Shown one piece after another: positions 28,638 through 37,749 of a stretch of 44,175 nt of DNA (positions are counted from its first letter, which is position 1; each line of letters begins with the position of its first letter). The DNA is taken from the IMG/VR virus record IMGVR_UViG_3300041409_000074, positions 1 to 44,175 of that record. One strand, written 5' to 3'. A program made the position numbers and the translations under genes. Under the pieces are notes generated by a model, which was given only the letters and a program-made list of their open reading frames with translations, made no database searches and was not told where the DNA came from. The DNA is from a virus.

Positions 28638-29512
28638 CCCAGCGCCGCCCAGGTGGCGGCGCCGACGATGCCGTCCGCGCCGAGGCCATGCCCTTGCTGG
28701 AAGGCCCTGACCGCCGCCTCGGTGCCTGGCCCGAAGATGCCATCAGCCGCCAAGCCGAGCTTGCCCTGCAGGACCCGAACATTGTCGCCGCGCGACCCTG
28801 CGCGCAGGACCGGGTGCATGGAGCTTCCGCCTGCCCCGCCGAGAAAGGCCAACGCCTTCGTTCGCAGCGCCGCGACATTCTCCAGCCCGATCGCGCCGCC
28901 ATTGGTGCGGCGCCGGGCCTCGCGATAGTCGCCGCGGTCGATCGCCTCATTGACGCGCGCCTCCTTGAAGAAGGCAAGCGCGATCAGGGTGCCGCTTGCC
29001 GCGTCGGCGGCCATGTCCGGATTGGCTTCCAGTGGCAGGCCGGTCAGCTCGCCATAGCGGCGGTATGCCGCCCGGCCGGTGAGCTGCAGCGGCCCCCTGC
29101 CCCGGAAGACCCAGCCATCCTGGCTCGGATAAGGCGCATTGCCCATCCGGCCGCCATAGGCGCGCGAGGCGATCTCGATCGGGTTGCCGTGAGCAGCTTC
29201 AGCCTGGGCCCGGGTGAAGTGCGAGGGCCATTGTCGGACCAGCACGTCGGCGCGGTAATTCAGGTTCTCGACGAAGCGCCGGAACCCGCCAGTCTCATTC
29301 GCGATCTGCGCGACGAACTCCGCCAGGCGCTCGCGGGTCGCATCCTGCGCGTATGCCGGCGCATGGACGGCAAGGCTGCGCGCCATGTCGATGATCACCG
29401 CGTCTGCCGATCGGCCGGCGACGTGGGCGAGCAAATCGACATAGCGGTCAGGGGCTGGAGACGCGGCGGCGTCACCGGCGCCCACGAGGCCCGGTCCGAC
29501 AGAGTCGGTCAT
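28634..29512 (-). CDS. Endolysin: GH19 muramidase/chitinase-like + peptidoglycan-binding domain
   Basis: The start is ATG 29512 (MTDSVGPGLV), with an AGGA ribosome site 6 bases before it. The 292-residue enzyme has a GH19-type catalytic domain: the catalytic Glu about residue 73 in ANETGGF, followed by ENLNYRAD, GNAPYPSQDGWVFRGRGPLQLTGR and RTNGGAIGLEN. A C-terminal peptidoglycan-binding domain (about 236-292: GSRGDNVRVLQGKLGL, DGIFGPGTEAAVRAFQ) follows. It cuts peptidoglycan glycan strands at lysis. It has no signal peptide, so it needs the adjacent holin. Confidence 0.93.
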   Translation of the reverse strand: MTDSVGPGLVGAGDAAASPAPDRYVDLLAHVAGRSADAVIIDMARSLAVHAPAYAQDATRERLAEFVAQIANETGGFRRFVENLNYRADVLVRQWPSHFTRAQAEAAHGNPIEIASRAYGGRMGNAPYPSQDGWVFRGRGPLQLTGRAAYRRYGELTGLPLEANPDMAADAASGTLIALAFFKEARVNEAIDRGDYREARRRTNGGAIGLENVAALRTKALAFLGGAGGSSMHPVLRAGSRGDNVRVLQGKLGLAADGIFGPGTEAAVRAFQQGHGLGADGIVGAATWAALG

Positions 29513-29544
29513 AATCAATCCTTTCGGTGGCGGCGGTGGCGGGC

Positions 29545-30150
29545 CTATTCGGCCGACAGCGGTGCGAGATCCTCGATGTGCGTAATGTACCCCGCGTAGG
29601 CGACGGGGATGGCTTTGACCCGGACAGGGAACTTGTGAACGGTCACCTGCCTGCCTTCGACCGCAACCGTGGCGCGCGCCTTGCCATCAGCACGCTCGCG
29701 CGACTGGGTGGCGAGCTGCGCGAGCGTCTTGCAAAAGGCAGGCGCCCATAGAGCGTCGCCAGTCTTCCCGATCATGTCACGATAAGTCCGGCCCTTTGGC
29801 TCCAGAAACTGCTTTTCGAACTCACGATTGACGAACAGGTAACGGCCCTCAAGATCGATGATCCAATGAGGAAACGGGTCCAGGTCGCGCGCGAGACGCA
29901 AACCCTGGACCTCCAATTCCAGCATTTCAAACTTGCGGTCGTAAGCCCCGATCTTCGTATAAGCTTCGTCCCGCTGGCGGGTGACGAGATCGATGATGAT
30001 CTGAAAGTCGTCGCGACGCTCTTCCCGCGCCGTCTCGTGCTCTTCCAAGCTGAGGCGCCGCCCGTCGAGCTTATATTTCAGCAGCACGCCCAGGAGGCCG
30101 CCGCTTAGCAGCGTCACCAGCAGGGCGGAGACGAGCTGAAGTCCGTTCAT
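29545..30150 (-). CDS. Membrane-anchored PAS-domain protein
   Basis: The 201-residue protein has an N-terminal membrane segment (about residues 5-24: LVSALLVTLLSGGLLGVLLKY). A coiled coil follows (SLEEHETAREERRDDFQIII and onward to about 85), then a PAS domain at about 90-195: PFPHWIIDLEGRYLFVNREFEKQF ... GKTGDALW ... VEGRQVTVHKFPVRV ... VAYAGYITHIEDL. There is no kinase or other output domain. PAS domains sense small ligands, redox or protein partners and are rare in phages. It lies at the head of the lysis cassette, so a signal-dependent effect on lysis timing is a testable inference. Confidence 0.8.
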   Translation of the reverse strand: MNGLQLVSALLVTLLSGGLLGVLLKYKLDGRRLSLEEHETAREERRDDFQIIIDLVTRQRDEAYTKIGAYDRKFEMLELEVQGLRLARDLDPFPHWIIDLEGRYLFVNREFEKQFLEPKGRTYRDMIGKTGDALWAPAFCKTLAQLATQSRERADGKARATVAVEGRQVTVHKFPVRVKAIPVAYAGYITHIEDLAPLSAE

Positions 30151-30196
30151 GGCTTCGGCCTTTCGGAGTTACGCGGACAAAGGGGTGCGCCGGGGT

Positions 30197-30436
30197 TCAG
30201 CCTGCGGGCTTCGAGAAGGTGAGCGTCACGTCCTCGTTGACGACGAAGAAGCTGGCCGCGTCGTCATTGTCGAACGGCCACGAGAACGCCGGCATCGGCT
30301 GAACTGCGGGATCGTCGCTCGCCGGGACTGCGGAGACCATGACCCGGTCGGGCTTCGCCTCGATTCCTGGCCCCGCGGCGATCGGGGCGGCCTCGATGCG
30401 GGTGATGCGAAAATTTTGGGCAATGGTTGCGGGCAT
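30197..30436 (-). CDS. Small hypothetical protein
   Basis: The second ATG (30436, MPATIAQNFRITRIE) is preferred because GGAG lies 7 bases before it; the first ATG at 30442 is only one base from the ribosome site. The 79-residue protein is Pro/Ala-rich with a short beta-rich C-terminus (ASFFVVNEDVTLTFSKP). It lies between the tail and lysis genes. The function is unknown. Confidence 0.7.
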   Translation of the reverse strand: MPATIAQNFRITRIEAAPIAAGPGIEAKPDRVMVSAVPASDDPAVQPMPAFSWPFDNDDAASFFVVNEDVTLTFSKPAG

Positions 30437-30459
30437 GATCATTCTCCTTCGGCGGTGGG

Positions 30460-31113
30460 TCAGGTGGATTTCTGGGGGGCTTTGCGGCGACTGCGATCGG
30501 CCGCATTGCCTGGACCTCGTTCCAAGCCGAGCAGGGCAGCAGCCGAAAACAGGTCGTCGTTCTCCGTCGCTGTCACGCTCGAGATGGCATGGAGGATGGA
30601 CGAGTTGAGCCTGGCCTCTGCGGACCAGCCGATCATCGGCCGCTCGGTCATGTCAGGGTAGTGGACGAAGCCCGGAGGAGCCTTCCAAGGGTTCTCTCGG
30701 TAGTCCTGCTCACTCGTGGCGATCTCGGGGTGGGCCGCGTCTGCGGGCGCAGGGGCGATCGGCACCATGGTCGGCGCCTCACCGAGAACCGCCAGCAGGC
30801 CTTCCCTGGCCAAGGCCTCCACGCCGAACGCCTCGAGGTCGTGCGGGGTGCAGGAGTACGGCAGGACGGTCTCGACCTCCGCCCTATTGCCAGTGCGTCT
30901 CGTTGACCCGTCATCCTCGATCAGGCGAGCCCAAGCCATGAAAGCTATCCCGCCATTGTTGGGCAGCCAGCGGCGCTCAACGGACACCGCCACCGTCTCG
31001 CCGGTGCCGATCTCCACTACTGTCTCGTCCTGGTAGAGGCCGGGGCCAACATCCTCATACGCGAGCGCGGCGTCCCGGGGCGGCAGCTTTCGGCTGGATT
31101 TGGAGAAGGTCAT
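30460..31113 (-). CDS. Hypothetical tail-region protein
   Basis: The protein has 217 residues beginning MTFSKSSRKLPPRDAAL. The first half is beta-rich (GETVAVSVERRWLPNNGGIAFMAWARLI). The middle has an Asp/Pro-rich linker, and the C-terminal region includes MIGWSAEARLNSSILHAISSVTATENDDL followed by a basic tail. No family is recognised. It immediately follows the giant tail-tip gene, where tail-fibre chaperones or small tip proteins are often found. Confidence 0.7.
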   Translation of the reverse strand: MTFSKSSRKLPPRDAALAYEDVGPGLYQDETVVEIGTGETVAVSVERRWLPNNGGIAFMAWARLIEDDGSTRRTGNRAEVETVLPYSCTPHDLEAFGVEALAREGLLAVLGEAPTMVPIAPAPADAAHPEIATSEQDYRENPWKAPPGFVHYPDMTERPMIGWSAEARLNSSILHAISSVTATENDDLFSAAALLGLERGPGNAADRSRRKAPQKST

Positions 31114-31120
31114 CCGCGCC

Positions 31121-34100
31121 TCACGGTTTCGGGTTTGAGGGGTTGTGGGTCAGAATGGAGCGGCCGGCCTCGTTGCCCGCCGCGTAGGTGCGCTGCCCGA
31201 CGATGATATGGGCGACTTCGATGTTCCCGATCGCGAGCGCCGTGCAAGCCTCCCAGCGGAAGCCGTCCGCGTCGCAGACCGGCAGCTCCTGGCCCGCTAT
31301 ATCTGCCACCCGCGCAAGCGACCCATCGCGGAGGGTGATAGGGGTGGACTCCGCGAGGCTTAGCTCGATGCCGGATGCCGACCGGAGCAAGTAGGCCCGT
31401 GCCGGGGATGGTGAGTTGCGTTCGCAGGCGAACCACTCTGTGCCCTCGCGATCGGAGCTGAGCACGCGGAGCCGGTCACCGGCGCGGATCTCGCTTGCCG
31501 GAACGAAGCCACGCTCAAAGGTCTCCACCAGGGCGTCGGAGGCCACGCAGGTCCCGCCGCCACCGCCGCCGCCGCCGCTTCCTCCGCCAAAGGTCGGGTA
31601 AGAGACTGAGCAGGATCCGATATAGACCCTGGCGTTGTTAGAGTAGATGTCTGCCGCGGTCGTCGTGGCAACGAGGGTCTGCGCGCCGCCCGCGAACGAC
31701 GGGTCGTCGACGTAGAGATAGTAATCGACGATCGTGCCGCCGGTCCCGGTCGTGTTGACGCTCATCGCGCTATAGGAGACGGTGCTGGAGCCAATCAGGC
31801 AGGAGCCGGCGGCGACGGAGATAGTCGCCGTCGCCGGAGTGCCCGTCGCCGAGGTGTACGAGATCGCTCCGTTGAATTTGTAGCCGAGGTTCATCGCCAT
31901 GATCGGCTGCGAGTTGCGCGGGTCGCCGAGGCGGTATCCGGACCCAGCGACCTCAAGGCCACGGTCGACGTACGGGCGGAACTGGAGGCCGAGCGGGCCT
32001 GCGAACGAATTGCACGCGAAGGCACCTCGGAACGTCAACCCAGCGCCGACCGCCACCGTCCGCATGACAGTGCGGGTGCCGTTCGCCTGGTCCCGCACGT
32101 AATAGACGTTCTTGCCGTCGTAGACGACTGAGAAGACGTCTCCTGCGACCCAGCTGCCCATATTCACGCCGCCGCCGCCGCTCTCATAATAGTAGACGAG
32201 CCCGCCCGAGTTGATGAAGCAGGCGTAATCGATCTGGTTGTAGTTGTTGGCCGCGTTGGTGATGACCCCTTGGTCGAGACCGACCATGTAAGTGTCTGTC
32301 GTGCCGGAGGTCGTGAACCGGACCTCCGCATTGCCCGTCAACGTCTCTTGTGTGTAGCCGCCGTTGGTCCATGCGCCGGCAACGAGGGGGGTGATGGTGT
32401 TGCCGACGAATGAGAGCTTGGCCGTGTCGACCGCCACCAATGTGAGGGCCGTGCCTGCGTTATTGGCGGGCTTGCCCGTGCCGCCGATTCGCGACCAAGC
32501 ATTCTCGCTCCACGGCCCGTAGAGGATGTCGATGACCGAAAGGGCCGCGCCGTTGTTGTGGTAGTCCAGCGTCTTGGGGTAGAACTTGAGGCCAGCCGCG
32601 ACGCCCGTGATCGTCGCCAGGACGACGCCGTCGACGATGGCGTAGATGCTCGTCCCGTCGTAGACGAGCGACATGCGGCTGGCTGCGGTAAGGCCCGATG
32701 CCGTCCCCGTGAACGTCACCGACGCGCCCGTCTTCAGGTACCAGGTATAGCCGCCGCTGCCCGAAACGATGATGGCCATGTTGTAGAGGTTGGCCGTGTC
32801 GGTCACGCTGGTTGCGTCGTCGTCTAGGGCGATGCAGGTTAGCCAGCTGCCGCCCGCCACCGCGTTGATGATGGACGAGGTCACGAAGGCCGAGCCGAAC
32901 TGGGGCACGCCGACTGTCCCGCCCTGGAAGGCGCCGTGCGTCCCACCGCTCTTGTAGGTCGAGTTGCCGGTGATCGTCGTGAAGCTGCCGATCGCCGTCA
33001 GGGCGCCAGACGTCCCGGCGTTGTCCGCTGGCTTGCCAGTCCCGCCAAGGCGCGACCAGGCGTTCTCGCTCCAGGGACCGTAGAGGATGTCGGTGAAGCC
33101 ATTCGGATAGCCGACGACGCCGTTGTAGTAGAAGTCCAGCACCTTCGGGTAGAGCGTCTGGCCCGCCGTGGTGGCCCACTGGGTCTTAACGGCGCCGTCG
33201 ATCACCCCGTAGAAGTTCACCCCGTCGTAGAGGAGGAGCGCTCGGCTGTTGACAGTAAGGCCGGTGCCGGTGCCCGTGTCCCTCTGAATGCCGTTCGTCG
33301 TGTAGAGATACCAGGAGTAGGCCCCGGCGACACCGCCATTGCCAGTGATGACGCGGAACATGACGTCGGAGGTCGCATTGGTGAAGCTCGTGTTGTCGCT
33401 ATCGAGAACTAGGCGGGTCTCGTAGCCCCCGAGGCCGGTCGGGTTCTGGATGCTCGATGTTATGAAGGCCGTCCCGTATAGGGCCTGGCCGACGCATCCA
33501 CCCTGCTCGGCGCCATGCGTTCCCGTGCCAGGCTTGGACATGGTGTTGCCGACGAGGGCCGAGTTGGCCCCGATCAGGGTCAGGATGCCCGATGTGCCAG
33601 CGTTATCGGAGGGGCGCCCGGTGCCACCCACATCGATCCAGATGCTGCTGTTGAACGGGCCAGCCTTCAGGCCGGTCGCGTAGAGCGTGCCTCCGTTGTA
33701 GTCATGCCACTTAGGCCACAGCGTGAACGTCGGCGACGTGGCGGGGATGTCCGTGCCCAGCTGGGTGCCGTTGACGAAGGCCCGGAAGCGGATGCCGTCG
33801 TACGCGAGCCGCACCTTGCCGACCACGCCTGCGCCCAGGCTGCCCGAGGCCACCGTCACGTTGTTGGTGTAGACCGTCCAGGCTCCCGTGGACTGCAGGA
33901 ACTGGACGATGACCGCCATGCTGGCGAAGGCGAACGTGGTCGCGTCCTCGTCCAGGCTGATGAAGGTGTAGCCACCGGCGACGACGTCCGCCTCCACGGT
34001 CTGCGGGCCGGTGATGGCCACGCCGCGGACGCACGCGTTGAAGTCGGCGCTTCCCGCTGCCCTGAGGAACGTGTTGCCCACGATGCCAGAGGCCTGCGAG

Positions 34101-36559
34101 CCGATCGACACCAGGGATATGTCGGCGGTCGCGTTGTTGGCCGGCACGTTGGCGCCGCCCTGGTCGCCCCACAGGTTGCTGCCCGCGCCCTGCGAGGCGT
34201 TCAGGCCGGTGAAGGTGGCCGGGGCGTTGTAGCCGTACCAGCGGGGGTAGAGCGTCTGGCCCGCCGTGGTGGCGAAGTCGCCTCCGTACTTGATGCCACC
34301 GACGTAGCAGCGGAACCGGACCCCGTCGTACGTGAGGGTCAGCTTGCCCACGACGCTCGCGGGGACGGCCGGGCTGGCCGCGGCGGCGCCATTGACGTAG
34401 ATCGCCAGGGTGCCGCTGGTGTAGTTGTACTGGGCGTAGAACTTGGTGCTCGCGACATCTCGGAGATAGTTGGTCGATCCGCTGTCAAAGCCCACCATGG
34501 TGTAGTTGGCACCCGTGGCGTTGATGTCCATCTCGGCCATGATGGCGCCCGTGTACGCCGGGCCGCCCATGGCCACATCGAACGCGCCTGCCGTGGAGGT
34601 CTTGGTGAAGCTATTACCGACGATGGTGTAGGCGCCCGTCCCGAGACCAGTCAGGGGGACCGTCGTTCCCGCATTATTGGCTGGAACATTCGCGCCACCG
34701 ACATCAGCCCACAAATTGCTGGTGCTGGTCATCTGGCGGAGGCCCGTGAGCACCTGTCCGCTGTTGTACGACCACCATTTAGGCCAGAGCCGCAGGCCTG
34801 CGGCGGCGGGGATGTCTGCGCCCTGCTGTACCCCGTTCAGCCACACCCGGTAGCGAACCCCATCGTACGAGATGCCAAGCTTCTGGCCTCCGACCGCGCC
34901 GACGACCGCGTTATACACGTTGGTCCCGTTGCCGACGTAGACTTGGATGCCAGAGCTGGAAGCGCAGTGAGCGACCACGTCCATCACGTTGTAGTTCGTG
35001 CTGGTCGCGTCGTTGTCCAGGGCGACCATGGCGTAGTTGCCGCTGCTCGGGATCTCCACCTCCGCGTAGAGCTGGCCGACGGACGGCGCGCCGATCACGC
35101 AGGCCGTGTAGTCGCCGGAGCCCGCATTGCGCACGATGGTATTGCCGACAATCGTCAGCGCCGTGCTGCCGATCGATGTCAGAGTGAGGTCAGCGGTTGC
35201 CCCGCTTGCGATCCCGCCGAGCTTGGGATCCAGGGCCTTCCAGTAAGCACTCGAGGAGATCGGGAGCGTCGGCGGAGCATTGCTGCTCGACGCCGTCGGA
35301 TTGATGTAGAGCCACGAAATGCCCTGATCCTGGGTGATATGTCCTTCGCGGTACGTCTCGGTCGAAACGTACGCGCCGCGGTCAACGAGAAGTGCTTGAA
35401 AGGCGATGTCGCTATATTGGTGGACGTCCCAAGTTCTCTCGGTCTCGATGGACATCCGCCAGAAGGGCGGGTCCATTTCGATCTGCTCAACCTTGCCGAT
35501 TGCTGGCAGCGTCGAGCCGTCCGTGTTCAGCGTCACCGCAGGCGATCCGACCAGCGAGGGCAGCGGTGCCACGAAAAGCTGGCTCAGCCAGGAGACCCCC
35601 GCCACCGCGTTGACGCTGGCCGCGATCCGCTGGATCGCTTCCCGAGCGGTGATCTGGTCGGTCATCTGCCAGCTGATGTTCCAAGGCCGGGCAGCGTCCA
35701 GCGCATCCACACTGGCCTCGCTAAACCTCCCCGCTCCGCCCGCGATCAGCGCCAGGCGCTTGATGACCTGGCCGGGCAGACGCACCCAGCCGTCGGGCCC
35801 TGCTTTGTCTCCCTTCAGATGGTAGACAAAGCGCCCGCCCGGGGCCGGTGGCGCGCCGTGGCGGATCATGCCGACGGCCTTGGCTGTCGCCCATTGGCCC
35901 GGCCGGATCGTGGCCGCGATCAGAGCGGCATAACTGCCATAGTCGCCGGCCGAGGCGCCAAAGCGCAGGATCCGCTCGAAAGCGACTTCGACGTCCTCGA
36001 TCAGGCCTGACGAAACTTGGAAAACGTTGTTCGTGCCGTCGATCATCCGCGCGGGGGCAAACCGGGGCGCGCCAATCGAGAGGGGCTTCGGCTGGCCCTT
36101 CAGCGCCGCGTCGCCCTCGGCCCCGGTGGTGCCAGCATAGAGGGCGAGGAGCGGCGTATCGAGCCAGCGATCGTCGACTGCTATCGTCAATGTCGCCCGT
36201 CCAGCGGCCACGCTGGGCTGTGCGGTGCAGCGCCCGTCAAATCGCAAGGTCCAAGGCCATGCATCGCCAGCATTGCCGGTCCAGATGCGGACCCTGGCGT
36301 CGGAAAGCTGGTAGCGGGGCAGATTGGGGAAGGGCTCGACAGCCAGGACTATCTGCGAGGATGGCGTGTCGACCCGGCCGCTGAAGGCGGCGTCGACAAG
36401 GTCATAGCGCAGCTCGGGCAGCTGGGCGACCGCCGGCCAGAAGATGCCGTTCGCCCCGTCAACATGGCAGACGCGATCGTCATCCACGTTCGACGCGCGC
36501 AACGAAACAGCGCCGGGCAGGGCGGGGTCGTAGCCGTCGATCTGGATCAGGACAGGCAC
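31121..36559 (-). CDS. Giant tail-tip / receptor-binding protein with six repeats and C-terminal Hint domain
   Basis: The 1812-residue protein has three parts. Residues 1 to about 450 resemble a central tail-tip hub (MPVLIQIDGYDPAL; WLRL-type strands; GPDGWVRLPGQVIKRLALI). Residues about 460-1500 contain six imperfect repeats of about 170 residues, each with a [YD]G-x-x-[FVY]-x-x-x-[VY] core such as YDGVRFRCYVGG and a linker like VGGxNVPANNAG; the fold looks like a SPRY/lectin-type sandwich. The C-terminus has a Gly run, then a Hint domain beginning at Cys1671 and ending THN at 1804-1806. It lies where lambda gpJ lies and probably binds the host surface. Confidence 0.82.
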   Translation of the reverse strand: MPVLIQIDGYDPALPGAVSLRASNVDDDRVCHVDGANGIFWPAVAQLPELRYDLVDAAFSGRVDTPSSQIVLAVEPFPNLPRYQLSDARVRIWTGNAGDAWPWTLRFDGRCTAQPSVAAGRATLTIAVDDRWLDTPLLALYAGTTGAEGDAALKGQPKPLSIGAPRFAPARMIDGTNNVFQVSSGLIEDVEVAFERILRFGASAGDYGSYAALIAATIRPGQWATAKAVGMIRHGAPPAPGGRFVYHLKGDKAGPDGWVRLPGQVIKRLALIAGGAGRFSEASVDALDAARPWNISWQMTDQITAREAIQRIAASVNAVAGVSWLSQLFVAPLPSLVGSPAVTLNTDGSTLPAIGKVEQIEMDPPFWRMSIETERTWDVHQYSDIAFQALLVDRGAYVSTETYREGHITQDQGISWLYINPTASSSNAPPTLPISSSAYWKALDPKLGGIASGATADLTLTSIGSTALTIVGNTIVRNAGSGDYTACVIGAPSVGQLYAEVEIPSSGNYAMVALDNDATSTNYNVMDVVAHCASSSGIQVYVGNGTNVYNAVVGAVGGQKLGISYDGVRYRVWLNGVQQGADIPAAAGLRLWPKWWSYNSGQVLTGLRQMTSTSNLWADVGGANVPANNAGTTVPLTGLGTGAYTIVGNSFTKTSTAGAFDVAMGGPAYTGAIMAEMDINATGANYTMVGFDSGSTNYLRDVASTKFYAQYNYTSGTLAIYVNGAAAASPAVPASVVGKLTLTYDGVRFRCYVGGIKYGGDFATTAGQTLYPRWYGYNAPATFTGLNASQGAGSNLWGDQGGANVPANNATADISLVSIGSQASGIVGNTFLRAAGSADFNACVRGVAITGPQTVEADVVAGGYTFISLDEDATTFAFASMAVIVQFLQSTGAWTVYTNNVTVASGSLGAGVVGKVRLAYDGIRFRAFVNGTQLGTDIPATSPTFTLWPKWHDYNGGTLYATGLKAGPFNSSIWIDVGGTGRPSDNAGTSGILTLIGANSALVGNTMSKPGTGTHGAEQGGCVGQALYGTAFITSSIQNPTGLGGYETRLVLDSDNTSFTNATSDVMFRVITGNGGVAGAYSWYLYTTNGIQRDTGTGTGLTVNSRALLLYDGVNFYGVIDGAVKTQWATTAGQTLYPKVLDFYYNGVVGYPNGFTDILYGPWSENAWSRLGGTGKPADNAGTSGALTAIGSFTTITGNSTYKSGGTHGAFQGGTVGVPQFGSAFVTSSIINAVAGGSWLTCIALDDDATSVTDTANLYNMAIIVSGSGGYTWYLKTGASVTFTGTASGLTAASRMSLVYDGTSIYAIVDGVVLATITGVAAGLKFYPKTLDYHNNGAALSVIDILYGPWSENAWSRIGGTGKPANNAGTALTLVAVDTAKLSFVGNTITPLVAGAWTNGGYTQETLTGNAEVRFTTSGTTDTYMVGLDQGVITNAANNYNQIDYACFINSGGLVYYYESGGGGVNMGSWVAGDVFSVVYDGKNVYYVRDQANGTRTVMRTVAVGAGLTFRGAFACNSFAGPLGLQFRPYVDRGLEVAGSGYRLGDPRNSQPIMAMNLGYKFNGAISYTSATGTPATATISVAAGSCLIGSSTVSYSAMSVNTTGTGGTIVDYYLYVDDPSFAGGAQTLVATTTAADIYSNNARVYIGSCSVSYPTFGGGSGGGGGGGGTCVASDALVETFERGFVPASEIRAGDRLRVLSSDREGTEWFACERNSPSPARAYLLRSASGIELSLAESTPITLRDGSLARVADIAGQELPVCDADGFRWEACTALAIGNIEVAHIIVGQRTYAAGNEAGRSILTHNPSNPKP

Positions 36560-36562
36560 GGC

Positions 36563-37384
36563 TCAGACCGCCTTCGGAATCGCGACGAGGTCGATCATGC
36601 TGACGCGCCACTCCCAGGCGGCGGCGTTTCGCCAGATAGCGCCCATGTCGCCGACCATCGGCCCAAACCAGCAGCGCAGCTGGCGATCAGCATCGGCGGT
36701 CGGATCGGACACCAGGGCGACGGGCTCCTGGCCGGCACACATCTCGAGGAGGGGCTGGACCTTCGCGATGATCTCGTCCTTGCGGACCCAAGAGAAGGTT
36801 ACGCCCAGCGTGCGCAGCTTCGCGGCCCGCCGACGAAGTGGGACGCCCTGGATTGAGAAGTCGAACGACCCAAAGTCCCGCACCCCCAGCGCGGCACCAA
36901 AGCCGAAGTTGCGCTCGAGGATTAGCCGGGTGCCGAGCACGAGGCGCCCGACCGTCACAGCGGCGCTCGCGAGGCTGGCGAAGGTGAATCGCCAGTAGCG
37001 GCGTGCCGGCGGCGCCGATGCGGCAGTCCAATACCCGACGCCCCGACCATGGGTCGGCATGGTCGTCCCAGCTAGGAATTGCGCTGCGGCGCCGGCTGAC
37101 CAGTAGTTCGTGGCGAAGTCGGCGCTGTCGGCCGCGTCGACGGCAAGCGTCCAGGCGGTGACCGCCCCCGTGCAGCCGAAGAACAGCGCCGCGTCGGGCC
37201 CTGCGGCGTTCCCGGCGCCCAGGTCGATCGTCAGCGTTCGTGATGCTGCGCCTGTCGGGCTCTTCCAGACCACGCCCAAATAGTCGTTCAGGACATAGCT
37301 CGGGTCATAGCCGGCCGCCGTGGCACTGGCGGTCATGGTGCCGGTGAGGGGGCGGACCGCCCATGCGGTAGAGGCGTTCGCCAT
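36563..37384 (-). CDS. Distal tail protein-like
   Basis: The 273-residue protein has a beta-rich first half resembling a discoidin/galactose-binding-like sandwich (ASATAAGYDPSYVLNDYLGVVWKSP; YWRFTFASLASAAVTVGRLVLG). The C-terminal part is GFGAALGVRDFGSFDFSIQGVPLRRRAAKLRTLG and ends EWRVSMIDLVAIPKAV. The order TMP - this - giant tip protein is that of distal-tail/hub proteins in siphophages. It is coupled to both neighbours. The role comes from synteny. Confidence 0.65.
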   Translation of the reverse strand: MANASTAWAVRPLTGTMTASATAAGYDPSYVLNDYLGVVWKSPTGAASRTLTIDLGAGNAAGPDAALFFGCTGAVTAWTLAVDAADSADFATNYWSAGAAAQFLAGTTMPTHGRGVGYWTAASAPPARRYWRFTFASLASAAVTVGRLVLGTRLILERNFGFGAALGVRDFGSFDFSIQGVPLRRRAAKLRTLGVTFSWVRKDEIIAKVQPLLEMCAGQEPVALVSDPTADADRQLRCWFGPMVGDMGAIWRNAAAWEWRVSMIDLVAIPKAV

Positions 37385-37746
37385 TATCCGAAGACCTCGT
37401 AGCTCGTGGTTTCGTCTTCGAGGCTCAGCGCGATGCGAGCTGGTATCATATTGGCGTCCACCGCCTGCTCGGCGTCAGTAAGCTTCACCAGCGGGATGCC
37501 CGCGGTGAGGTCATGCCAGATCAGGTCGAAGGCGGGGGCGGTGAACCGGCGGCGCTCAGTGCCGAAAATGACGGCACGCGCCGTGATCGCGGTGTTGCCG
37601 TCCGCGTAGGCATCGAAGAAGCCCTCGGCGGGCGAGGCCTGGCCGTCGCGCGCATTCGGATAGCGAGCCTTCACCGCTGCGTCGGACCATGTTTCAACCT
37701 GCGCCGCGCGGGTCGCTGCGGCGATGTCGCTGACGGTGGCTGGCAT
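37384..37746 (-). CDS. Tail protein, hypothetical
   Basis: The 120-residue protein begins MPATVSDIAAATRAAQVETW. Strands such as TAITARAVIFGTERRRF and IPARIALSLEDETTSYEV suggest a small beta domain. It is placed between the tape measure and the distal tail protein, the position of small tail-tip assembly proteins. No family motif is recognised. Confidence 0.7.
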   Translation of the reverse strand: MPATVSDIAAATRAAQVETWSDAAVKARYPNARDGQASPAEGFFDAYADGNTAITARAVIFGTERRRFTAPAFDLIWHDLTAGIPLVKLTDAEQAVDANMIPARIALSLEDETTSYEVFG

Positions 37747-37749
37747 GGT

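Noticed and set aside
31557-31596. Gly-codon run in the tail-tip gene as a sequencing or frameshift artefact
   Set aside because: The frame stays open into a well-formed Hint domain to a natural stop, so the run is a genuine Gly linker.
33515-36010. Long plus-strand reading frame of 831 residues opposite the tail-tip gene
   Set aside because: Its composition (Arg/Val/Gly/Ala-rich, no domain) is that of an antisense shadow in GC-rich DNA over a clearly coding minus-strand gene.
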